64,000 nt of DNA from CAZFLM01 sp964519955 (lineage in GTDB: Bacteria > Armatimonadota > Chthonomonadetes > Chthonomonadales > CAJBBX01). A program made the position numbers and the translations under genes. The notes under the pieces were generated by a model. The model did no database searches and had not been told where the DNA came from. It saw nothing but the letters and a program-made list of their open reading frames with translations. The stretch spans positions 94,783 through 158,782 of the forward strand of contig CAZFLM010000003.1 in the NCBI GenBank assembly GCA_964519955.1, given 5' to 3'. Shown one piece after another: positions 50,382 through 57,918 of the stretch (positions are counted from its first letter, which is position 1; every line of letters starts with the position of its first letter).

Positions 50382-51455
50382 ATGACGTCGCGTGAACGCA
50401 TCGAAGCCGCCTTCGCCCATCGCGAGCCGGACCGCACCCCCATGTTCGAGTACGTCCTCCTCTCGCCCGTCGCCGACCAGATCCTCGGCCGCCCGTACGC
50501 GGCAGACGACTCGCACTGGCCCGATGCCCTGCGCGAGCTTGGCTGGGAGGCTGCGGTCCGGCAGAGCGTCGTCGACCGGCTCGACCTGGCCGAGGCGCTG
50601 GGGCACGACATGCTCTACGCGGTGCCGAACCCGATGCCCCCGGCCGATCCTGCGCCCCTCGCCGCATCGCCCGAGCCCGCGCCGGACGATCCGGTCGAGC
50701 GCGTCGCCCTCCGCAACGAGCACGCGGCGGCCGCCTCGCCGCACATGCCGGACGACTGCCTGCTCGTCTACCGCCTGCTGCGCGAGGAGATGGACCGGCG
50801 CGGGATGGACCTGCCGATCCTGGCGCCGGCCTATGCCCACGGCATCTGGACGGACGCGGACCTCATGCAGACGATGGCCCTGGCGCCCGAGGTTGCGCAC
50901 GAGCACTTCCGGCAGGCCACGCGCCGCGCCCTGGCCTGGGTCGACCGCTACGTCGAGCTGGGCATCGAGATGATGGGTGTGGGCGGCGACTTCGCGGGCA
51001 ATCGGCCGCTCATCTCGCCGGCATCCTACCGTACGTTCATCATGCCGGAGGTCTGCGAGGTGTCGCGCCGCGCCCACGAGGCCGGGCGTTGGGCGGTTAA
51101 CGCGAGCGACGGCAACCTGTGGTCCGTGGCGGACGACTTCCTGCTCGGCTGCGAGGTCGACGCCTATCTGGAGATCGACCTGCACGCGGGCATGGATCTG
51201 CGCCGCCTCAAGTCAGAGTACGGCGGGCGCGTGACGCTGTTCGGCAACCTGGACTGCGGCAACACGCTCAGCTTCGGCACCGAGGCGGAGGTGCGCGCCC
51301 ACGTGCTGGAGTGCGTCGAGGCAGGCCTCGGCGCGGGCGGCCACATCCTCTGCGCTAGCAACGCCATCACCGCCAGCGTGCCCTTGGGCAACTACCTGAC
51401 GGTCGTGAACACGTACCGCGAGCGGTTCGGGCTGCAGCCCATCGCCGTCCCGTAA
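50382..51455 (+). CDS. Uroporphyrinogen decarboxylase-like protein (357 aa)
   Basis: ATG 50382 follows GGAAGG. The protein begins MTSRERIEAAFAHREPDRTP, the usual URO-D/MtbA-type start. Later motifs are VNASDGNLWSVADDFLLG, LEIDLHAGMDLRRLKSEYGG, VTLFGNLDCGNTLSFGT and GHILCASNAITASVP. This subgroup lacks the classical heme-pathway signatures and is common as URO-D-like methyltransferases or unknown enzymes in glycan-rich genomes. It is cytoplasmic. A role in heme synthesis is unlikely; a methyl-transfer or other one-carbon role is inference. Confidence 0.85.
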   Translation: MTSRERIEAAFAHREPDRTPMFEYVLLSPVADQILGRPYAADDSHWPDALRELGWEAAVRQSVVDRLDLAEALGHDMLYAVPNPMPPADPAPLAASPEPAPDDPVERVALRNEHAAAASPHMPDDCLLVYRLLREEMDRRGMDLPILAPAYAHGIWTDADLMQTMALAPEVAHEHFRQATRRALAWVDRYVELGIEMMGVGGDFAGNRPLISPASYRTFIMPEVCEVSRRAHEAGRWAVNASDGNLWSVADDFLLGCEVDAYLEIDLHAGMDLRRLKSEYGGRVTLFGNLDCGNTLSFGTEAEVRAHVLECVEAGLGAGGHILCASNAITASVPLGNYLTVVNTYRERFGLQPIAVP

Positions 51456-51462
51456 CCGCCAG

Positions 51463-51933
51463 CTAGTCGTGCCAGTACTTGTAGAGCGACCTCGCGAGCC
51501 ACGCCCCAGCGCTGCCGAGCACGAGCGCGGGGAACACCCGCACCAGGGAGAGCGGGAGCGGGGTGTGGTAGACGTGCCCGCCCCTGGTTGTGTGCGTCCA
51601 GATCACCTCGCAGCCGAATCCCTGCGCGTGGCCGATGCGCACCCAGTCGACCAGTAACCACGCGGCGCCCGCAAAGCATGCCAGCGCCAGCACGACGAGG
51701 AACGCCAGGCCGCCAGCCGTCGGCTCCATGCTGTCGAGCCACGGGCGATGCGCCACCACCTCCTGATCGCGCTTGACCCGTGCCAGGGCGAGCAGCTCGT
51801 CCAGCTCGGCCGCCACGCGGTTGCCCGGCCCCCGCATGAGTTCCGCGGTGACCAGTTCCTGCGCCTCCTCCAACTCGCCGCGCATGTACAGCAGGTGCGC
51901 CTGCTCCAGTGGGTCCGGCTGATGTCCCTGCAT
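51463..51933 (-). CDS. Small membrane protein with N-terminal helical repeat (156 aa)
   Basis: The ATG is at 51931-51933. Residues 1-60 form a TPR-like helix pair (DPLEQAHLLYMRGELEEAQE, then LAEL-type helix). Two hydrophobic segments follow (about 75-97, GGLAFLVVLALACFAGAAWL, and about 125-148, SLVRVFPALVLGSAGAWLA). A periplasmic or cytoplasmic loop with Gly/His/Thr lies between. The family is not recognised. It ends eight bases from the facing URO-D-like gene. Proximity to the PilB-like ATPase on the other side may be coincidental. Confidence 0.65.
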   Translation of the reverse strand: MQGHQPDPLEQAHLLYMRGELEEAQELVTAELMRGPGNRVAAELDELLALARVKRDQEVVAHRPWLDSMEPTAGGLAFLVVLALACFAGAAWLLVDWVRIGHAQGFGCEVIWTHTTRGGHVYHTPLPLSLVRVFPALVLGSAGAWLARSLYKYWHD

Positions 51934-52124
51934 GGTTGCCCTCTCGCGTGTGCGCCAGGAGGTAGACGGGACAAGGCCGCGGGGCGTTTCGCCGCGGCCA
52001 CGAGCCGCGGAGTGAGGCCGCTACCTGCGGTCAGTCGCCTCGCGAGCCGACAATAGGCCAACGGCCTTCTGTGTCTCACGCCCCGTCGCCGCTCACAGGA
52101 CGAGGCCGGATCAGGGGGTCGCCC

Positions 52125-53900
52125 ATGCCGCGCGCCACGACCGGCCGCATCGGCGAGCGTCTCATCGCCGCCGGCCACTTGAATGACGAGCAGCTCCAGA
52201 TCGCCATCGAGCACCAGCGGGGAACCGGCCAGTTCCTCGGCGACACGCTCGACGAGCTGCAGATGGTGTCGCCCGCGGTCCTGGGCCCGATGATCGCCGA
52301 GCGCATCCAGGCGCGCCACGTGCCGCTCGCCGGCCTCAGCGTCGAACCCGAGGTGCTGGGCCTCCTCACCGAGACCTACCAGCGCGACCACGACGTGCTC
52401 CCGTATCTGCTCGATGACGGTATCCTGCACGTCGCGATGCGCGATCCCATGAACGTGCTGCTCGTCGACGAAGTTCAGATGCTGACGAAGTGCCGGATCT
52501 CCCCTTCGCTGGCGCTGAACTCGGAGATCCAGCTCGCGTTCCGCCGCCTCCACAAGACGCAGGGCTCCGCCGTCTCGGTACTCGACGAGCTGCTCCCCAA
52601 GGACGCCGGCCTGGGCGACACGGACATGTCGGCCGACCACCTGGCGCACCTGGCAGAGGACGCGCCGATCGTGCGCCTGGCCAACTCCATCATCAGCGCG
52701 GCGATCATCTCACGATCCAGCGACGTCCACATCGAACCGCAGGCGGACACCGTGCGCGTGCGCTACCGGACCGACGGCGTGCTCTACGAGCAGATGCGCT
52801 TCCCGATCGAGCACCTCGCGGCGGTCGTGTCGCGCCTGAAGATCATGGCGCACATGAACATCGCCGAGCGCCGCCGTCCCCAGGACGGGCGCATCCTGTA
52901 CCGGGCCGACGGCCATGAGCTGGAACTCCGCGTCAGCACCATGCTGATGGCGCACGGCGAGAAGGTCGTCATGCGCGTCCTGGATCAGAGCGCGCTGGCG
53001 CTGCGGATCGATGACCTGGGGTTCTTCCCCCAGCAGCTCGCGGCATGGGAGTCCTTCCTGCGGCGCCCGCACGGCATCATCCTGGTAACCGGCCCGACCG
53101 GCTCCGGCAAGTCGACGACGCTGTACACCTCGCTGGACAAGATCAACAAGGCCGACACCAACATCATCACGGTCGAGGACCCGATCGAGTACGACCTGCC
53201 GGGCGTGAACCAGTCGCAGGTGAACCCGAAGATCGGCGTGACGTTCGCCTCGGCCCTGCGCACCATCGTTCGGCAGGACCCGGACATCATCATGGTGGGC
53301 GAGATCCGCGATCCGGAGACGGCCGCCATCGCGGTGCAGGCCGCCCTCACCGGGCACCTCGTCCTGAGCACGCTGCACACCAACGACGCGCCCGGCGCCC
53401 TCGTCCGGCTGAAGAACCTCGGCGTCGAGCCCTACCTCATCACGTCCGCCGTCGTAGGCGCCATCGGGCAGCGCCTGGTTCGCCGGGTCTGCGAGCACTG
53501 TGCGGAGCCCGTGGAGCTTCGGCCGGGTCTCGCCGGCACGCTCGGCATCGGCCCCGGCGAGACGCGGGACGCCCGGTTGAGGCGCGGCAAGGGCTGCGTC
53601 CGATGCGCCGGCCGAGGCGTGCGCGGGCGCCTCGCGGTGTACGAGGTGATGCCCATGAGCGAACCCCTGTGCGAGGCAGTCCTCGCCGGCGCCAGCGGCG
53701 TCGAACTCCGGAAGCTCGCCATCGACGAGGGCATGATGGCCATGCGCGAGGCGGGGATCCGCCGTGTGCTGGCCGGCGAGACGACGGTCGAGGAGATCGG
53801 GCGCGTGCTGCTGGGCGAGCTGGACGCCGACGTGTTCGCGAGCGCGGTGTCGGACGAGGCGGGGGATGCGGACATCCCCGACCTCGCCCTCGCCGCGTAG
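52125..53900 (+). CDS. PilB/GspE-type secretion or pilus ATPase (591 aa)
   Basis: ATG 52125 follows AGGGGG and starts the conserved GRIGERLIAAGHLNDEQL; the earlier in-frame GTG is less well placed. Residues 1-150 are the MshEN/GspE N-terminal domain, and about 170-540 the ATPase. The motif DVHIEPQ is followed by Walker A VTGPTGSGKSTTLYT, the Asp box TVEDPIEYDLPGVNQ, Walker B DPDIIMVGEIRDPET and the His box LVLSTLHTNDA. A CEHC...CVRC zinc motif follows (about residues 464-500). It powers assembly of type IV pili or type II secretion from the cytoplasmic face. No other pilus or secretion gene is in the window, so it appears as an isolated locus. Confidence 0.93.
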   Translation: MPRATTGRIGERLIAAGHLNDEQLQIAIEHQRGTGQFLGDTLDELQMVSPAVLGPMIAERIQARHVPLAGLSVEPEVLGLLTETYQRDHDVLPYLLDDGILHVAMRDPMNVLLVDEVQMLTKCRISPSLALNSEIQLAFRRLHKTQGSAVSVLDELLPKDAGLGDTDMSADHLAHLAEDAPIVRLANSIISAAIISRSSDVHIEPQADTVRVRYRTDGVLYEQMRFPIEHLAAVVSRLKIMAHMNIAERRRPQDGRILYRADGHELELRVSTMLMAHGEKVVMRVLDQSALALRIDDLGFFPQQLAAWESFLRRPHGIILVTGPTGSGKSTTLYTSLDKINKADTNIITVEDPIEYDLPGVNQSQVNPKIGVTFASALRTIVRQDPDIIMVGEIRDPETAAIAVQAALTGHLVLSTLHTNDAPGALVRLKNLGVEPYLITSAVVGAIGQRLVRRVCEHCAEPVELRPGLAGTLGIGPGETRDARLRRGKGCVRCAGRGVRGRLAVYEVMPMSEPLCEAVLAGASGVELRKLAIDEGMMAMREAGIRRVLAGETTVEEIGRVLLGELDADVFASAVSDEAGDADIPDLALAA

Positions 53901-54111
53901 GCCCGCCGCCACCCCAGCGCCACGCACACGGCCGAGCATCGCTGGCCCCGCCTGGGTCCTCCGTTGCGGATGCTGCGCCCGGCTCGGCGTCGTCACCGCG
54001 TTGGCCCGCCGGACAGGAGAAGCCGCCGGCGCGGTCGAACTCGTCCTCGGCGGGCGCCCCACATGCCGCGCGCCCCGCCCAGCACCCCACCCGCGGCGCA
54101 CGAGGCACCAC

Positions 54112-55743
54112 ATGAGACGATCCGCAGTCCTGGCCGCAGTGGCGGCACTCACCTGTATCGCCACCATCTCCGCAGCAGCACCGGGAGCCACCACCATGGT
54201 CGACGTGACGCGCTTCGGCGCGAGTGGCAAGGACGGCAAGCTCGACACCGCCGCCTTCCAGAAGGCCGTAGACGCCTGCGCCGCGGCGGGAGGCGGCACG
54301 GTCGTCGTCCCGCCCGGCGAGTACCTCGTCGGCCGCGTCTGCCTGAAGGACAACGTGACGCTGCATCTGGCGGCAGGCGCCGTCCTCCGCCCATCGACCG
54401 ACAAGAAGGACTACCCGCCGATCGCGGGCGGCGCGGACTCGGCCTACCAGGCCGCGAACCTCGACAATGCCCTCAACTCGCGCTACGCAGTGATCTACGC
54501 GCTCAACGCGAAGCACATCGGGATCACCGGGCAGGGCGCTATCCGCGGCGATGGCGAGAAGTTCTGGACGCGCAAGAACTCGGGCGACTTCCCGAAGTGG
54601 AACTGCGTCGCGCCGTGGTTCTACTACACCCCCAACGCGTTCCGTCCCATGCTGGTGCTGCTGGAGGACTGCACCGACGTGCTCCTCCGCGACGTCTCGC
54701 TCGACGATGCCCCGTGCTACGCGGGGTGGCTCGCCGGATGCCGCAATGTGCACATCGACCACGTGAAGGTGCGCGCGAACCAGTCCGGCCCGAACACCGA
54801 CGGCTTCCACTTCAGCTCCTGCCGCACCGTGCACATCACGGACTGCGACTTCGTCTGCGGCGACGACTGCATCGCCATCGACCCCAACCACCGAGGCCCG
54901 AGTGCCAACTTCACGATCACCGGGTGCGCCTTCAACACCACGGTGAACGTGTTCCGCATCTACACCGGCCTCGACCCCGGGCTGCCCGCCACCATGCCGC
55001 GCGGTCAGGTAACCGACATCTCCGCGAGCAACTGCACGGTCGAGGACGCCTCGGGCGTGTTCAACGTGACCGCGGAGAAGGGAGACGTGGCGCGCCTCGC
55101 ATTCAGCAACTTCACCATCAACCAGGAGCTGCGCGGCTCGGCCTTCTTCCTCCTCACGCTGGGCGGCGGCTCCGTCCGCGACGTAACGCTGAGCAACATG
55201 GCCATCCGCACCGACGGCATCGGGTCGATCGCCGCGGACGACGGGCCCATCGAGGGCGTCACGCTGCGAGGGCTCCGATACGAGGTTTGCCCGCACACCA
55301 AGCTCTACGGCAACGCGATGCCCGAGCCGCTCCCGGGCTACGGCATGCACCACTTCGCGCCCTACTTCCTCTTCGTCCGCCACGCCCGCGACATCGCGCT
55401 GCGGGACATCAGCGTGCGCTGGGGCAAAGCCGACCTGGCCGACCTCGACAAGGTGCCGGGCGGACATCCATCGTGGGGCGCCGTCCATTGCCTCGACGTG
55501 ACCGGGCTCGACCTGGACGCGGTCGCCTGCACTCCCTATGGCACCGGCGAGCCAGCCATCCGCCTCTCGAACGTGCGCGACGCGCTCATCACCCACTGCC
55601 GCGCCGCCGCCGGGACCGGCGAGTACCTGCGCGTCGAGGGCAAGAGCACGGGCATCAGCCTGATCGCCAACGACCTGGCGCGCGCGGCGAAGGCAGTGGC
55701 TCTCGGCGATGGAGTGCCCGCCGACGCGGTGACGAGCCGATAG
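54112..55743 (+). CDS. Secreted GH28 (polygalacturonase-like) protein (543 aa)
   Basis: ATG 54112 opens a signal peptide (RRSAVLAAVAALTCIATISAA). The N-terminal strand VDVTRFGASGKDGKLDTAAF and GTVVVPPGEYLVG are typical of GH28. The catalytic acids are readable: D230 in GPNTDGFHF, and D251/D252 in VCGDDCIAI. The GHG motif that carries the catalytic-site His, and the usual RIK, are not found where expected; instead NTTVNVFRIYTGLD follows. The enzyme may therefore act on a different glycan or be weakened. Beta-helix rungs continue to the end. A 120-base imperfect hairpin follows four bases after the stop. Confidence 0.85.
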   Translation: MRRSAVLAAVAALTCIATISAAAPGATTMVDVTRFGASGKDGKLDTAAFQKAVDACAAAGGGTVVVPPGEYLVGRVCLKDNVTLHLAAGAVLRPSTDKKDYPPIAGGADSAYQAANLDNALNSRYAVIYALNAKHIGITGQGAIRGDGEKFWTRKNSGDFPKWNCVAPWFYYTPNAFRPMLVLLEDCTDVLLRDVSLDDAPCYAGWLAGCRNVHIDHVKVRANQSGPNTDGFHFSSCRTVHITDCDFVCGDDCIAIDPNHRGPSANFTITGCAFNTTVNVFRIYTGLDPGLPATMPRGQVTDISASNCTVEDASGVFNVTAEKGDVARLAFSNFTINQELRGSAFFLLTLGGGSVRDVTLSNMAIRTDGIGSIAADDGPIEGVTLRGLRYEVCPHTKLYGNAMPEPLPGYGMHHFAPYFLFVRHARDIALRDISVRWGKADLADLDKVPGGHPSWGAVHCLDVTGLDLDAVACTPYGTGEPAIRLSNVRDALITHCRAAAGTGEYLRVEGKSTGISLIANDLARAAKAVALGDGVPADAVTSR

Positions 55744-55747
55744 GCGC

Positions 55748-55867
55748 AACTGCTCAGTCTCGGTGAGGCACCAAGCAGATCCCTACGTGATGACGGCAAC
55801 TCCACAGCGCGCTGACCGAAGCCGTCATGCCGTAGGCATCTGCTTGTCTCACACGCTCTGAGCAGTT
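55748..55867. repeat. Imperfect 47-50-base inverted repeat (large hairpin)
   Basis: Left arm 55748-55797 and right arm 55821-55867 pair with small interruptions. AACTGCTCAG, GTGAG, AGCAGAT, CCTACG and ATGACGGC are all matched in order; the loop is 23 bases. It starts four bases after the GH28 stop. It lacks a T-tract. A structured RNA, a barrier or a miniature element are all possible. Confidence 0.75.
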
Positions 55868-55969
55868 ACCCGATAGGCCACCGAGCAGGGCATCCGGCGC
55901 GTTGCGGCCAATAGACGCTCAGTGAGGTGCGAACGCGGCACCACGACCTTCGTCCCGAGGAGGGGAACC

Positions 55970-56842
55970 GTGAAGCTCACCCGCTCGATCCTGTTCGCTC
56001 TCGCGGCCTGCGTCGCTTCCGGCGCCGGCGCCCAGACCAAGTTCGTCAAGTTTACCGAGCCCAATCAGAAGGCGTTCACCGCGCAGATCCCGGCCGGCTG
56101 GAAGACCGAGGGCGGCGTCACGCTGTGGAGCCCGGACGAGGCCGGCGCGATGAACGCCACCGAGTCCAAGGTCGACTGGACGGTGAAGAAGGACGACAAG
56201 GGGACCGTCCTGGCCCGCTGGCTGCCGGACGTCAACTTCATCGACATGACCGGCTCGCCGGCGGGCGGCATGTTCCAGCCCGGCCAGCAGTGCAACGGCT
56301 GCATCGTGATGCCGCGCCTCGGGCCGGTGAACTACCTGCTCAAGCTGGTGATGCCGCGCGCGTTCCCGAAGGCCACCAACGTCAAGGTGCTGAACTCCGT
56401 CGAGGTGCCCGCCGCCGAGAAGGCGCTGGACGACCTGCGCGCGCTGCTGAAGGTACCCCTACCCCTGGTCTACAAGGCGTTCCTGGTGGCGGTGGAATAC
56501 GACGAGGACGGCGTGCACTACCGCCAGCTCATGTTCGCCGCCATCGAGGACAGCATCAAGCTGGGCGTGGGCCTCTGGAAGAGCCGCAGCGCCTGCGTCT
56601 TCCGCGCGCCCGCGGCCTCGTTCGACGCGACGCTGCCCATCTTCACCAAGATCCACCAGTCGATCGAGGTGAACATGCAGTGGCTCGAGGCGGAGATGAA
56701 GGCGGCCGAGGAGCGGACGGGCGTCGTCAGCGGCACCTTCAAGCGCATCCGCGAGGCCGACGCCGAGATCACCAAGAACCGGCGAGACACCAACGAGGCC
56801 ATCATGAAGCAGATCCAGAAGGTGCTGACGAAGGTCGAGTAG
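55970..56842 (+). CDS. Secreted hypothetical protein (290 aa)
   Basis: GTG 55970 is chosen: GAGGAGGGG lies just upstream and it opens a signal peptide (KLTRSILFALAACVASGAGA). The mature protein starts FVKFTEPNQKAFTAQIPAGW, a pattern seen in small secreted beta-sheet proteins of unknown role. A Cys pair (QQCNGCIV) and helix-rich C-terminus (NMQWLEAEMKAAEERTG, then EITKNRRDTNEAIMKQ) follow. The domain is not one I can name. It stands alone, with an inverted repeat between it and the GH28 gene. Confidence 0.65.
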   Translation: MKLTRSILFALAACVASGAGAQTKFVKFTEPNQKAFTAQIPAGWKTEGGVTLWSPDEAGAMNATESKVDWTVKKDDKGTVLARWLPDVNFIDMTGSPAGGMFQPGQQCNGCIVMPRLGPVNYLLKLVMPRAFPKATNVKVLNSVEVPAAEKALDDLRALLKVPLPLVYKAFLVAVEYDEDGVHYRQLMFAAIEDSIKLGVGLWKSRSACVFRAPAASFDATLPIFTKIHQSIEVNMQWLEAEMKAAEERTGVVSGTFKRIREADAEITKNRRDTNEAIMKQIQKVLTKVE

Positions 56843-56921
56843 GGAACCACCGAAGCGACGGGCTGCGGCCCTGAAGAGCGCAGCCCGGCGCCTCAAGCCC
56901 AAAGAACCGACGAACCCATGG

Positions 56922-56945
56922 AGGGCGGGTCTCCGTGCCCGCCGC
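56922..56945. repeat. Degenerate family-G hairpin
   Basis: GGGCGGGTCTCCGTGCCCGC, then C, resembles GGGCGGGCGTCCCTGCCCGC of the other G copies. It lies in the 139-base gap between two convergent genes. Confidence 0.6.
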
Positions 56946-56981
56946 CCGTGCAGCTCGTGGGCAAGCCGGCCAACCACTGCC

Positions 56982-57803
56982 TCACGGCAGATCCACGCGC
57001 CACACCTGCTTCTTCTTGTCGACGGGCGAGCGGACGTAGCGCACGGGCAGGCGCTGCTCGGCCGTCCGGCCCACCGTGTCGCCCTCCGGCAGCGCCTCGC
57101 CCCGCTCCGCGACGTAGGCCAGCAGATCGTAGAGCGTCTCCACCGCGTCCGGAGCGGACTGCGGGCCTGCAACCAGCAGCAGGTCCGGCAGGTTGAGCTG
57201 GTCCATCCCCATGCTGAGCAGGCTGAGCCGGCCGTCGCCTTCGCGCGCCATGCTGACGCCGGACCAGAGCATGATGCGCGGCACGATGCCCTGGTCGGCG
57301 GCCACCTCGGTGAAGAACGCCGCGTCGTGGGTCGCACCGGCGTTGCCCCAGTAGACCCCGACGGCCGGCGAGCACTTGGTGACCGCAGCCACGAGCGACG
57401 TGAACCGGGAGAGGCGCTCGACGGGAGTGCCCACAGCATCCTGGGTCGTCGTCACCACCAGGTGGGCGCAATGAGCCGGCAGCTTCCAGTCGTCTCGGAA
57501 GGACGACAGGCTGTACCGGGCGGCTTCGTCTGCCTCGCCCTTCGGCACGGCGACGGGCATCAGCGCCACGAACACGTTGCCGCCCGTGCCCAACTCCAGC
57601 ATCAGGATCTCATCGTGCTTGCCGTCGTCCGCCTCGTCTACCCTCAACGTCTCCCCGGGCGCCGCGAACCCGGCGAACGCGTCGATGATGTCCTGCGCAC
57701 CCGGCATGCGCGGCTCGGACAGAAGCACGAACGCCAGGTTTACTCCTTCGCCGTCCGGTTCCGCCGCCGGCCGCTTGCCGAACAGCCTGCCAAGGAAGCC
57801 CAT
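56982..57803 (-). CDS. DUF4261-type protein (273 aa)
   Basis: ATG at 57801-57803 follows GGAGGGC on the minus strand. The start MGFLGRLFGKR is a short basic stretch, not a clear signal. The body (NLAFVLLSEPRMPGAQDII, CAHLVVTTTQDAVGTPVERL, GVYWGNAGATHDAAFFTEVA, PRIMLWSGVSMARE, VRSPVDKKKQVWRVD) fits what I recall of DUF4261, a cytoplasmic family of unknown function. The call is moderate because I could not compare it directly. The nearest gene upstream on the same strand ends 115 bases away, so an operon is unlikely. Confidence 0.6.
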   Translation of the reverse strand: MGFLGRLFGKRPAAEPDGEGVNLAFVLLSEPRMPGAQDIIDAFAGFAAPGETLRVDEADDGKHDEILMLELGTGGNVFVALMPVAVPKGEADEAARYSLSSFRDDWKLPAHCAHLVVTTTQDAVGTPVERLSRFTSLVAAVTKCSPAVGVYWGNAGATHDAAFFTEVAADQGIVPRIMLWSGVSMAREGDGRLSLLSMGMDQLNLPDLLLVAGPQSAPDAVETLYDLLAYVAERGEALPEGDTVGRTAEQRLPVRYVRSPVDKKKQVWRVDLP

Positions 57804-57918
57804 CAGGTGCCCTCCGTTCCGCAGATGGCGCCGCACTCACCGCGGGCGCGCGCCTCCGTCCGGGCAGACTTCGACGCTCGGCGCCGTACCACCTGTCGGC
57901 ATCGGGCAGTTCTGATCT

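Noticed and set aside
55748..55867. Known riboswitch class or intrinsic terminator
   Set aside because: No conserved riboswitch core that I recognise and no T-tract; kept only as an inverted repeat.
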